DNA of 63,311 bases. It comes from Erythrobacter sp. HI0063. Its GTDB lineage: Bacteria > Pseudomonadota > Alphaproteobacteria > Sphingomonadales > Sphingomonadaceae. Below the pieces are notes generated by a model. The model was not told the origin of the DNA, did no database searches, and saw only the letters and a list, made by a program, of their open reading frames with translations. Below are positions 55,050 through 63,311 of the stretch, in pieces (position 1 is the first letter of the stretch; every line of letters begins with the position of its first letter). The stretch is taken from NCBI RefSeq assembly GCF_001635685.1, contig NZ_LWFF01000319.1, positions 1 through 63,311 of the forward strand, written 5' to 3'. The translations under genes and the position numbers were made by a program.

Positions 55050-55203
55050 GAGTCCTTCGCGCCACACCCGCAGCATGGTGTGGCGCGAAAAGACTAGGGG
55101 ACTCAATATCTAGTCGCGGACTCCTTTCGTTCCGTGCGAGGGCGCTGCGCTCCTTCGCCAACCGCCCGTCGCTTCGAGCTTGACCTCGACTCCGATTGGA
55201 CTC
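55050..55203. promoter_or_regulatory. cluster of five GANTC sites upstream of ccrM
   Basis: GANTC pentamers occur at 55050-55054, 55100-55104, 55119-55123, 55188-55192 and 55199-55203, all within 154 bp upstream of ccrM (start 55241). Random expectation is about one per 256 bp. GANTC is the target of the CcrM methylase encoded just downstream, so methylation-dependent transcription of ccrM is likely. The TTGACC at 55180-55185 could be a -35 element, next to two of the sites. No CtrA box was found in this region. Confidence 0.7.
55056..55089. repeat. 13-bp perfect hairpin between the SDR and ccrM
   Basis: TTCGCGCCACACC (55056-55068) pairs with GGTGTGGCGCGAA (55077-55089) around an eight-base loop. 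It lies 35 bp after the SDR stop, but lacks a T-run on either side, so it is only a weak terminator candidate. It could block read-through from rnhB-SDR into ccrM or stabilise the upstream mRNA. Confidence 0.6.
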
Positions 55204-55207
55204 ACCC

Positions 55208-55216
55208 TGTGGATAA
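55208..55216 (-). promoter_or_regulatory. consensus DnaA box upstream of ccrM
   Basis: TGTGGATAA is the exact complement of the consensus DnaA box TTATCCACA. It sits 25 bp before the ccrM ATG and 5 bp after the last GANTC site. DnaA is both the replication initiator and a transcription factor in Caulobacter-type cells, so it may link ccrM expression with replication. Confidence 0.6.
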
Positions 55217-56386
<1,170 letters not shown>

Positions 56387-56406
56387 GAACCGGGCGCGGC
56401 GGAACG

Positions 56407-56967
56407 ATGACGGACCGGTCGCGCCTTCCTACCGAACCGGGCGTGCCCTTACTCGAGACCGCGCGCTTCACGATGCGCGCCCTCGAGCGCGGCGATGCGG
56501 CTGCGCTGTTGCCGACTTTGGGTGACGAGGCGCAATGCCTTTTTCTCACGCGCGAAGCCTTCGAATCGGAGCAGGAATTATGGGGCTGGCTGGCCGATCC
56601 CTCATGGCCCGGCTTGACCTGGATCGCCGTGGATGCGGACGAGGAGGTCGTCGGCCGCTTCGTCGCGGTGCCGGTGGAGGAAGCGGGCGTTTGGGACCTC
56701 GGCTATACTGTCTGCGCGCACCGGCAGAGGGAGGGCATCGCGGTAGAGTGTAGCGAGGCGCTGCTTCGGCACCTGTTTGCCGATGGCGGAGCCCGCAAGG
56801 CGGTGGCCGAAGTGGATATCGAGAACGTGGCATCGATCCGCACGCTCGAAAGGCTGGGTTTCACACGCGAGGCTTTCCATCCCGCCTATGAGGAAACGCA
56901 CAAGGGCGTGTGCGATGTCGCTATCTACGGCCTCGATCGCAGCGCCTTTGCCAGCGAGCCGGGATAG
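56407..56967 (+). CDS. GNAT family N-acetyltransferase (RimJ/RimL-like)
   Basis: The 186-residue protein has the RimJ/RimL acetyltransferase arrangement: LLETARFTMRALERGDAAALLP, the acetyl-CoA segment DLGYTVCAHRQREGIAVECSEALLRHLF, and NVASIRTLERLGFTRE. It probably acetylates a small molecule or a protein N terminus. The gene follows ccrM after 20 bp and may be cotranscribed. Confidence 0.86.
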   Translation: MTDRSRLPTEPGVPLLETARFTMRALERGDAAALLPTLGDEAQCLFLTREAFESEQELWGWLADPSWPGLTWIAVDADEEVVGRFVAVPVEEAGVWDLGYTVCAHRQREGIAVECSEALLRHLFADGGARKAVAEVDIENVASIRTLERLGFTREAFHPAYEETHKGVCDVAIYGLDRSAFASEPG

Positions 56968-56994
56968 AAGCCCGATCCCGTCTCGGACGCCTTG

Positions 56995-57666
56995 TCACCA
57001 GTCCTCGTGCACCAGCCGATCGTCGGCAACGCCGCGGGCTTTCAACAGCGTGCTGACATCCTCCTGCATCGGCGGCGGGCCGCACAGGTAGAAGGTGCCG
57101 CCGAAATCGAGATCGGCCTGGTCGAGATAGTCGCTGTCGACCTGGCCGTGATATATTCCGTCGACATTTTCGTCGCTGAGCACGAGGTCGAGCTTGAGGC
57201 CGGGCATCCGCTCCAGCTCTTCGCGCAGGATGATGTCCTTCTCGCAGGAATTGGCGAAGATCAGGCGATAGCCGTCGAGATCGCCATGCTCGGCCTGCCG
57301 CGCGCGCAGGATCGACAGGAAGGGCGTAATCCCCGCGCCGCCCGCGATGATGGTGCCCGGCCCATGATCCGAAATCGCACCCCAGGCATCTTCGATCAGA
57401 ACATCCTCGCCGCCCTCCATCTGGCCGATCTGTTCAGTAACTCCATCATGCGTGGGGTAGGATTTGATCGTGAACTGGAGATGCTCCGCATCGGGGAGCG
57501 AGGTGAAGGTGAAGGGTCGCTTCTCGTCCCGCCAGCCGTCCCGATCGAGGGCGAAATCGGTCGCCTGGCCGGGCTGAAATTCGTAGCCGTCGGGCCGGAT
57601 GAAGGTCAGCTCGTTCACGTCGTGGGTGATCGGGCGGATGGACTGAAGCGTCAGGGTGTGGGGCAT
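56995..57666 (-). CDS. ferredoxin/flavodoxin NADP reductase-like FAD oxidoreductase
   Basis: The 223-residue protein has an N-terminal FAD domain (FQPGQATDFALD, RPFTFTSLPDAEHLQFTIK) and a C-terminal NAD(P) domain with GTIIAGGAGITPFLSILRAR and FYLCGPPPMQEDV. It lacks a 2Fe-2S domain, so it passes electrons to a separate carrier such as a ferredoxin or flavohaemoprotein. A 235-bp non-coding stretch (57667-57902) separates it from folP, in which I see no clear element. Confidence 0.87.
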   Translation of the reverse strand: MPHTLTLQSIRPITHDVNELTFIRPDGYEFQPGQATDFALDRDGWRDEKRPFTFTSLPDAEHLQFTIKSYPTHDGVTEQIGQMEGGEDVLIEDAWGAISDHGPGTIIAGGAGITPFLSILRARQAEHGDLDGYRLIFANSCEKDIILREELERMPGLKLDLVLSDENVDGIYHGQVDSDYLDQADLDFGGTFYLCGPPPMQEDVSTLLKARGVADDRLVHEDW

Positions 57667-57902
57667 GGATTTCCTGGAATCGGGGGCGGAGGTTTCGATG
57701 GAAAAAGCATCGGCCTCGGTGGCTGGTTCCCGTGCGAGATGGTCGAAGGATTATCGCCGGACGTAAGGCGCTGTCCTACACGGTCGGTTTTCGCTAGCGA
57801 TGCGGCCATGCCTATCGCCGCATTGCCTTGCCGCCATACCCCTCGCCATCGCACGGATCGAACCGCGAACCGTGTCGCAAGTGTCAACACCGGGCGCGCG
57901 AC

Positions 57903-59018
57903 ATGACCGACCGCGTCTATATCCGCCCCATCGGTTTCGCCCCCGGTCCGCAGGCCGAACATGGCAATGCGATCCGGCTGGCGGGCGGCATGGTCTATGC
58001 CAGCCGCTTTGCCGTGATCCTGCGGCGCGATGATCGGGTCATCGAACGCTGGCTGGCCGCGCCCGACACGATGGCGGAAACGCTGGCGCGCCTGCCCGAC
58101 AGTGTCGCTGCGGAGGGGGAAGCGCAATGGGCGAATTTGACGCTCGCGCACGCGCCGCTCGCCATCGGATCGCGGACCGTCCGGCTCGACCAGCCGCAGA
58201 TTATGGGCATCCTGAACGTCACGCCCGACAGCTTTTCCGATGGTGGCCGCTTCCTCGACGATGCGGAGGCAGGCCGGGACCATGCGGCGGCGATGCTGGA
58301 AGCGGGCGCGGCGATCATCGATATCGGCGGGGAGAGCACTCGCCCAGGGGCCGAGCGCCTGTGGGAAGGCGACGAGATCGAGCGGGTCGTCCCCGCGATC
58401 CGCGCCTGCGCCGCGATGGGCGCCGCGGTCAGTATCGACACGCGCAAGGCGGCCGTGATGGAAGCCGCGATGGAGGCGGGTGCGGGAATGGTGAACGACG
58501 TTTCCGGCCTCGCGCACGATCGGCGCAGTCCGGAAGTCGTCGCCGATGCGGCCTGTCCCGTCGTGCTGATGCATGCGCCGGGCGCTTCGGGCGAGGATCT
58601 GCATGGCGGCGCGGCTTACGCCAACGTCGTGTTCGACGTGTTCGACGCTTTGCGCGAACGGCGAGATGAGGCAATTGCAGCGGGGATCGCGCGCGAGCGA
58701 ATCGTGCTCGATCCGGGCATCGGCTTCGGCAAGTCGCTTGCCGACAATCTCGCGCTCATCAATGCGCTGCCGCTGTTCCACGCGCTGGGGCAGCCGCTAT
58801 TGTTGGGGGCGAGCCGCAAGCGCACGATCGGCGCCCTGTCGAACGAGGCGCCGGTGGATAAGCGGCTAGGCGGCAGCGTGGCGCTGGCGCTGGAAGGTAT
58901 GCGCGCGGGCGTTCAATTGGTGCGTGTCCACGACGTGTTCGAAACCGTGCAGGCCCGCAATGTCTGGCGCGGCCTGCGCGATGCGGCGCTGACCGATTTC
59001 GGCGACTTGCCAGCGTAA
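57903..59018 (+). CDS. folP: dihydropteroate synthase with N-terminal extension
   Basis: FolP joins p-aminobenzoate to dihydropterin pyrophosphate in folate synthesis and is the sulfonamide target. The catalytic domain starts at about residue 99 with IMGILNVTPDSFSDGGRF, then AGAAIIDIGGESTRPGAE, VSIDTRKAAV, NDVSGL and VLDPGIGFGKS. The first ~95 residues (MTDRVYIRPIGFAPGP and a short beta-rich domain) are absent from the enterobacterial enzyme. I start at ATG 57903. It is codirectional with the PhoD-like gene. Confidence 0.93.
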   Translation: MTDRVYIRPIGFAPGPQAEHGNAIRLAGGMVYASRFAVILRRDDRVIERWLAAPDTMAETLARLPDSVAAEGEAQWANLTLAHAPLAIGSRTVRLDQPQIMGILNVTPDSFSDGGRFLDDAEAGRDHAAAMLEAGAAIIDIGGESTRPGAERLWEGDEIERVVPAIRACAAMGAAVSIDTRKAAVMEAAMEAGAGMVNDVSGLAHDRRSPEVVADAACPVVLMHAPGASGEDLHGGAAYANVVFDVFDALRERRDEAIAAGIARERIVLDPGIGFGKSLADNLALINALPLFHALGQPLLLGASRKRTIGALSNEAPVDKRLGGSVALALEGMRAGVQLVRVHDVFETVQARNVWRGLRDAALTDFGDLPA

Positions 59019-59062
59019 TCTTTGCCCATCATGGCTTAGGCCAAGATTTCAGGAGTGATACC

Positions 59063-60214
59063 ATGATCCGCCGCCTGCTTTCCGCCAGCCTCCTCGCGCT
59101 GAGCGCCGCTGCCTGCACCACCGCTGCTGCCGACGCGCCGACCAGCGCGCCCTTTGCCCCCTATAATTCCGCGATGGCGGGCGAGACCGCGCTGCCGCGC
59201 GCACCGCAGGGCGTGGCTTTGGACGAGAGCGCCACACTGACCCGATTCGCCTTTGGAAGCTGCAATCACCAGTCGCGCAGCCAACATATGTGGGCGAAGA
59301 TCGCGGCGAAAAATCCTCAGCTGTTCATGCTGATCGGGGATAATGTCTATGGCGATCAGCGCTGGAACGGCGGGTCGGGGCTCATGGATCTGCGCAGCAG
59401 CTATGCCGAACAGGCGAGCCATCCCGAATTCGCGCGCTTCCGCAGCGAAATTCCCATGCTGACGACATGGGACGATCACGATTACGGCTTCAACGATGGC
59501 GGAGCGAGCTTCGCGTTCAAGCTCCTGTCGGAAAAGATCTACGAGACATTCTGGGATTCGAGCGCCCAGGTCCGTTCGCGCCCCGGCGTCTATGACAGCC
59601 GCACGATCGGGACCGAAGCGGGCAAGCGTGTTCAGGTGATCCTGCTCGACACGCGCTTCTTCCGCTCCGATCTCGATCGCGGCCCGTATAGCGAGGATCG
59701 CCCGCCTCTGGGACCGTATTCGCGGCCCAATACCGGGCCCGACGTGACGATGCTGGGCGCGGAGCAATGGGCGTGGTTGCGCCAGGAACTGGCAAAGCCC
59801 GCCGATCTGCGCCTCGTCGTTTCTTCGATCCAGGTCATCACCGACGCGCATGATTACGAGGCGTGGGAGACCATGCCGCAGGAACGCGCGCGGCTTTACG
59901 AAATGCTCGGCCAGCGCGCCGGGGGCGGGGTTCTCTTGTTGTCGGGGGACCGGCATGCGGGCGGCATCTATCGCGAACGCATCGGGGGCGAAGAGATGTG
60001 GGAGCTGACCAGCTCCTCGCTCAATCTCGCTTTCAACGATACTGCCAGCAACACCGCGCGCGAGCCCGATCCCAAGCGCGTCACCGATTTCATCTCGGAA
60101 GAGAATTTCGGCACGGTCGATATCGACTGGGGCGCCAAGGCGCTGACGCTGCGCCTGCTCGGCAATAAGGGCGAGGTCCGGGCCGAGCGGACCGTCGAGT
60201 GGAGCGCGCCCTAG
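59063..60214 (+). CDS. PhoD-like alkaline phosphatase/metallophosphatase lipoprotein
   Basis: The 383-residue protein has a lipoprotein signal (LSAAAC, Cys18) and the PhoD-type metallophosphatase motifs: FAFGSCNHQ, LIGDNVYGD, TTWDDHDYGFND and LLSGDRHAGG. It likely hydrolyses phosphate esters at the cell surface or periplasm. Its stop codon TAG overlaps the stop of the convergent SDR gene at CTAG (60211-60214). Confidence 0.88.
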   Translation: MIRRLLSASLLALSAAACTTAAADAPTSAPFAPYNSAMAGETALPRAPQGVALDESATLTRFAFGSCNHQSRSQHMWAKIAAKNPQLFMLIGDNVYGDQRWNGGSGLMDLRSSYAEQASHPEFARFRSEIPMLTTWDDHDYGFNDGGASFAFKLLSEKIYETFWDSSAQVRSRPGVYDSRTIGTEAGKRVQVILLDTRFFRSDLDRGPYSEDRPPLGPYSRPNTGPDVTMLGAEQWAWLRQELAKPADLRLVVSSIQVITDAHDYEAWETMPQERARLYEMLGQRAGGGVLLLSGDRHAGGIYRERIGGEEMWELTSSSLNLAFNDTASNTAREPDPKRVTDFISEENFGTVDIDWGAKALTLRLLGNKGEVRAERTVEWSAP

Positions 60215-60999
60215 AGAGAATAGCCGCCATCGGTCACCAGCACGGTCCCGGTGATGTTGCTGGCCTGATCGCTCAACAGGAAGCCGATCTCGCCCGCGAT
60301 CTCGTCCGGCGTGGCGAAGCGACCACGCGGCGTGGTCGCCGCCATCGCGGCGAGCGTCGCTTCGCGGCCATGCGCGCTCACGCCGGCGCGGAAATCCTTC
60401 GAGCTGTCCCAGATCGCTGTGTCCACGCCGCCGGGCGCGACCGCGTTGACGCGGATACCGTCCTTCGAAACTTCGGCAGCGGCAATCCGGGCCATGTGGG
60501 CGACGCCTGCCTTGGCGACTCCGTAGCTGCCGATGCCGGGCACCGGCTTGATCCCGGTGATCGAAGCTGTGAGGACCACGCTGCCGCGCCGGCTTTCTTG
60601 CGTAGTCTTGGTCTGCGCGTCCTTATCGCGCATCGCGCGCAAACAGGCGCGCAGCGACAGGAAGGCGCCGTCGAGATTGACCGCCATGCCGCGCCGCCAT
60701 TCCTCGAAGGAATGATCGGCGATCGCGCCGCCCACACCGATGCCTGCGTTGAGCACGGCGTGGTCCAGCCCGGCGAGATTGGGTTCGAGGTCGGTCCAGA
60801 GCGCTTCGTCCGCGATATCGTCCGCGATCGTCTCGACATCGCAGGCCAAGCCGTGTTCGGCGAGCCTGTCACCGTCGCGGTCGATCAGCCAGAGTTTCGA
60901 TACGCCCTGCCGGTCAAGCCAGCGGGCGCAGGCTGCGCCGATGCCGGAGGCCGCACCGGTTACGAGCGCGCTGCGCCCTTCGAAGGTAAAATTCGTCAT
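60211..60999 (-). CDS. SDR family NAD(P)-dependent oxidoreductase
   Basis: The 262-residue classical SDR has TGAASGIGAACARWL at the cofactor site, NAGIGVGG, catalytic Ser in VVLTASITGIK, and Tyr/Lys in SYGVAKAGVAH. The end GTVLVTDGGYSL is typical. The start at ATG 60999 lies 20 bp after the stop of the upstream regulator gene, so both may be in one unit. Substrate unknown; the sigma-54-type regulator may control it. Confidence 0.87.
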   Translation of the reverse strand: MTNFTFEGRSALVTGAASGIGAACARWLDRQGVSKLWLIDRDGDRLAEHGLACDVETIADDIADEALWTDLEPNLAGLDHAVLNAGIGVGGAIADHSFEEWRRGMAVNLDGAFLSLRACLRAMRDKDAQTKTTQESRRGSVVLTASITGIKPVPGIGSYGVAKAGVAHMARIAAAEVSKDGIRVNAVAPGGVDTAIWDSSKDFRAGVSAHGREATLAAMAATTPRGRFATPDEIAGEIGFLLSDQASNITGTVLVTDGGYSL

Positions 61000-61018
61000 G
61001 GGGTAAAAGCTAAGCCGC

Positions 61019-62437
61019 TCAGGCGGCGTTGTCGATGCCGAGATCCGCAAGCTTGCGATAGAGCGTCGAGCGTCCGATCCCGAGGCGCCGCGCCACTTCG
61101 GTCATCCGTCCGCGATAATGGCCGATCGCGAGGCGGATCACGTCGGCCTCGATCTCTTCCAACGGACGCAGATTGCCGTCATCGGTGTAGAGCATCACGC
61201 CGAGCCCGCGCTGGCGGCTCTCGGTGCGGTCTTCCATGTCGCCGAGCAGTTCGGACAATTGCGGGAAGCTGTCGGCGGTCAGCGCTTCCTGTTCGGAGAA
61301 GACCGCGGCGCGGAACAGAACCGCCTGCAATTGGCGGACATTGCCCGGCCAGTCATAGGCTTCGAGCAGGTGTAGCCCGCTATCGGCGATGGAATGGTGG
61401 CGCAGGCCCGGTTGCTGGCCGATGCGCGAGAGGAAGAAGCGGGTAAGGGCGGGGATATCGCCGGCGCGCTCGCGCAAAGGGGGTAGCACGATATGCGCAG
61501 CGCCCAGCTGTTCGTAGAGGTCGGACGAAAACTGCCCGGCTTCCACCAGCGGAGCGAGCGGTCGGTCGCTGGCTGCAAGAACGCGGATATCGACGCGGAA
61601 GCCGTGCTTGGCGCCTGTCGGGCGGACAATGCCGGTTTCGAGCGTTTCGGCGAGGCGGACCTGGATCAGCGGGTCGAGCCGGTCGATCTCGTCGAGGATC
61701 AGTGTGCCGCCGTCGCAGCTTTCGAACAGGCCGACCTGGCGATCGAAGGCACCGGGAAAGGCGCCCTTTTCATGCCCGAACAGGAGCGATTCGATCGAAC
61801 CCGCCGTCGTTCCGCCGATCGAGATGGCGCGCATCTCCAGCTTGGCCCGCGGGCTTGCCGAATGCATCGCGCGCAGGAGCATTTCCTTGCCGGTGCCCGT
61901 TTCCCCCTCGACCAGCGCGTGGGCGTGGCCGCGCGCCGCAGTGGCCGCCTTGGCGAGCGCGGTGCGGAAGGGGGGCGCAGTGCCCACCATGGTGTCGAAG
62001 TCGAGTGTGCCGACCAGCTTTTCGGCCAGCGGCTGCAGTTCGAAACGCGGCGGTTCGGGCCGGGTCGCGCTGCGCAGGGCGAGCAGCAGGCGTTCGCCAG
62101 CGACGGGCTTGATCAGATAATCGGTCGCCCCGGCGCGCATCGCTTCGACGGCGAGGAGGGGCGAAGTGCTCGCCGTGATCATCAGCACGGGAAGCGTGGG
62201 GCGGCGCGTCTTGATCTCGCGGATCAGATTGCAGGCGTCGTCGCCCGGAACCCATTGGTCGAGAAGGACCGCGCCCAGGGACCGGCCTTCGGGCGTATCG
62301 AGCTTGGCAAGCGCTTCGTCCGCACTTTCGGCGACCAGCGTGCGCCAGCCTTCACGCGCGGCAACCGCGCCGACGAGGCGGCTCTGCACCGGCTCGTCGT
62401 CGATCAGCATCAGCAGGCGGGTTTCCCCATCGGCCAT
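61019..62437 (-). CDS. NtrC-like response regulator with altered GAFTGA loop
   Basis: The 472-residue protein has a receiver domain (acidic pocket Asp13-Asp14, phosphoacceptor Asp60 in LLDQWVPG, Lys110), an AAA+ domain with Walker A GETGTGKE at 178-185 and Walker B TLILDEIDRL at 245-254, and a Fis-type helix-turn-helix at about 442-465. The sigma-54-contacting loop reads GAFPGA at 225-230 instead of GAFTGA, and the adjacent beta strand is also unusual (EMRAISIGGTTAGS). It may not activate RpoN normally. Start at ATG 62437. Confidence 0.88.
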   Translation of the reverse strand: MADGETRLLMLIDDEPVQSRLVGAVAAREGWRTLVAESADEALAKLDTPEGRSLGAVLLDQWVPGDDACNLIREIKTRRPTLPVLMITASTSPLLAVEAMRAGATDYLIKPVAGERLLLALRSATRPEPPRFELQPLAEKLVGTLDFDTMVGTAPPFRTALAKAATAARGHAHALVEGETGTGKEMLLRAMHSASPRAKLEMRAISIGGTTAGSIESLLFGHEKGAFPGAFDRQVGLFESCDGGTLILDEIDRLDPLIQVRLAETLETGIVRPTGAKHGFRVDIRVLAASDRPLAPLVEAGQFSSDLYEQLGAAHIVLPPLRERAGDIPALTRFFLSRIGQQPGLRHHSIADSGLHLLEAYDWPGNVRQLQAVLFRAAVFSEQEALTADSFPQLSELLGDMEDRTESRQRGLGVMLYTDDGNLRPLEEIEADVIRLAIGHYRGRMTEVARRLGIGRSTLYRKLADLGIDNAA

Positions 62438-62501
62438 GATAGTTCGCGCAACTCCCAAACCCGCGCCGCGATCCGGCACCGGGCTATCTCTATAGCGCCA
62501 A

Positions 62502-62509
62502 ATGGTTAA
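62502..62509 (-). promoter_or_regulatory. possible CtrA-type site upstream of the NtrC-like gene
   Basis: On the minus strand TTAACCAT occurs 65 bp upstream of the ATG at 62437. This octamer is one of the CtrA-binding motifs described in alphaproteobacteria. A TATAGA sequence further downstream could be a -10. A single 8-mer is weak evidence. Confidence 0.3.
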
Positions 62510-62616
62510 AGAGGCGATTATCCTCCGGAAGCGCGCGGATTTTGGGAAGGCTTGAGCGCGGGCGCGGGCCGCGATACAGGTTGGAAGGAACACAACTCAG
62601 CATTCGAAGGAATACC

Positions 62617-62742
62617 ATGGAATCGCGCCAGGACATGAAGTCTGCCAACCGCATGTATGAAAGCTTCATCGCCAATCTGAAATGGTCGGTGCCACTGATC
62701 GCCGCGATCGCCGCGATCGTCGTGATCCTGATCGCCACCTGA
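62617..62742 (+). CDS. aa3-type cytochrome c oxidase subunit IV
   Basis: The 41-residue protein has a short hydrophilic N terminus (MESRQDMKSANRMYESFIANLKWS) and one membrane helix to the end. Alphaproteobacterial aa3 oxidases carry such a tiny extra subunit with an alanine-rich helix, and its gene is usually just before pntA, as here. AAGGAAT lies before the ATG. It is likely cotranscribed with pntA, 10 bp away. Confidence 0.75.
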   Translation: MESRQDMKSANRMYESFIANLKWSVPLIAAIAAIVVILIAT

Positions 62743-62752
62743 TCGCGCGCCC

Positions 62753-63311
62753 GTGCGGATCGCGATCCTGAAAGAGACGGCACCGGGAGAAGCCCGCGTT
62801 GCCGCGACGCCCGAAACGGTGAAGAAATTCACCGCTCTGGGCGCGACAGTCGCGATCGAGGAGGGGGCGGGGGCCGCCGCGTCCTATCCCGACGAAGCCT
62901 ATCGCGAAGCAGGGGCGGAATTGCTTCCCACGGCCCGCGCCGTCGCGGATGCGGATATCGTGCTGGGCATCCAGGCCCCGCCGGTCATGGCACTGGCGGG
63001 CGCGAAGAAAGGCGCGTGGGTCGCGGCGAGCTTCGATCCCTTCCGTCAGCAGGAGCTGGTGGCGGATTACGCGCAGGGCGGGTTCGAGGCGCTGGCGATG
63101 GAGCTGATGCCGCGCATCACCCGCGCGCAGAGCATGGATGTCCTGTCCAGCCAGTCCAACCTCGCCGGGTACAAGGCGGTGCTGACTGCCGCCAACGTCT
63201 ATGGCCGCGCCTTTCCGATGATGATGACCGCTGCCGGCACGGTGCAGGCGGCGCGCGTTTTCGTGATGGGCGTGGGTGTCGCCGGGCTTCAGGCGATCGC
63301 CACGGCCAAGC
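62753..63311 (+). CDS. pntA: NAD(P) transhydrogenase subunit alpha, N-terminal part
   Basis: The proton-pumping transhydrogenase moves hydride between NADH and NADP. The fragment has 186 residues to the window edge and starts RIAILKETAPGEARVAATPETVKKF, the conserved N terminus of the alpha1/dI subunit. It continues with LLAGYKA-like QSNLAGYKAVLTAAN and the NAD-binding GVGVAGLQAIATAK. I use the GTG at 62753 directly before the conserved N terminus. The pntAB/pntB genes must be to the right of the window. Confidence 0.93.
   Translation, partial: MRIAILKETAPGEARVAATPETVKKFTALGATVAIEEGAGAAASYPDEAYREAGAELLPTARAVADADIVLGIQAPPVMALAGAKKGAWVAASFDPFRQQELVADYAQGGFEALAMELMPRITRAQSMDVLSSQSNLAGYKAVLTAANVYGRAFPMMMTAAGTVQAARVFVMGVGVAGLQAIATAK

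Noticed and set aside
55056-55089. The 13-bp hairpin after the SDR as a rho-independent terminator.
   Set aside because: There is no T-run on either strand following the stem, so I list it only as a hairpin.
58853-58861. GGTGGATAA within folP as a second DnaA box.
   Set aside because: It differs from the consensus at the first base, lies within coding sequence and fits normal codon use.

Overview
This 63.3 kb window looks like chromosomal core sequence from a GC-rich alphaproteobacterium, most likely Sphingomonadales (Erythrobacteraceae-like). The evidence is gene content and order: serC-serA-hisZ-purA; argH-small lipoprotein-lysA; chvI-chvG-hprK-rapZ-EIIA-HPr opposite an ATP-type pckA; the GANTC methylase ccrM close to rnhB; and a 41-residue aa3-type oxidase subunit IV just before pntA. 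I see no insertion sequence, prophage, integrase, CRISPR array, rRNA or plasmid function. The two ends cut a proline/threonine-rich secreted protein (left) and pntA (right).

Layout. 0-7 kb: queF, a DUF1499 protein, an FAD oxidoreductase, tRNA-Thr, an RNase H-fold protein overlapping rarA, a membrane protein and a glycosyltransferase. 7-13.5 kb: serine synthesis (serC behind an SD-occluding hairpin, then serA), hisZ, an aldo/keto reductase and purA. 13.5-19.5 kb: L,D-transpeptidase, a winged-helix protein, then siroheme synthase, lysA, lipoprotein and argH on the minus strand, a divergent thioredoxin lipoprotein and tRNA-Val. 19.5-28 kb: asparaginase, an MDR enzyme, truA-fmt facing recR-def, a Cys-rich copper-type protein, rmuC, a tiny secreted/membrane protein and a SPOUT RNA methyltransferase.

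28-35 kb is a nutrient-sensing block. A minus-strand run (chvI, chvG, hprK, rapZ, mannose-type EIIA, HPr) encodes a two-component system plus a regulatory phosphotransfer chain without sugar transport. pckA (gluconeogenesis) is divergent from chvI. A cold-shock gene with a long leader follows.

35-48 kb: DUF885 peptidase-like lipoprotein, DUF3597, tonB, an alpha/beta hydrolase, two tandem cysteine desulfurases coupled to a 2Fe-2S ferredoxin, an outer-membrane protein, an MscS channel, a DJ-1/PfpI protein and parC. 48-57 kb: cca, a Nudix hydrolase carrying an in-frame palindromic repeat insertion, DUF1285, a PQQ-type sugar dehydrogenase and rnhB whose start codons overlap head to head, an SDR, and ccrM behind a dense cluster of its own GANTC target sites plus a consensus DnaA box. 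57-63 kb: a flavin reductase, folP with an N-terminal extension, a PhoD-like phosphatase, an SDR, a sigma-54-type activator with an altered GAFTGA loop, and the oxidase subunit IV/pntA junction.

Many genes are coupled by 4-base stop/start overlaps (ATGA, GTGA, TTGA), and several start with GTG or TTG. The most notable signals are regulatory or structural rather than a new multigene defence or metabolic island: the ccrM control region, the repeat insertion in the Nudix gene, the serC leader, the HPr 12-bp repeat and the degenerate sigma-54 activator. I did not find a clear previously undescribed multigene system.
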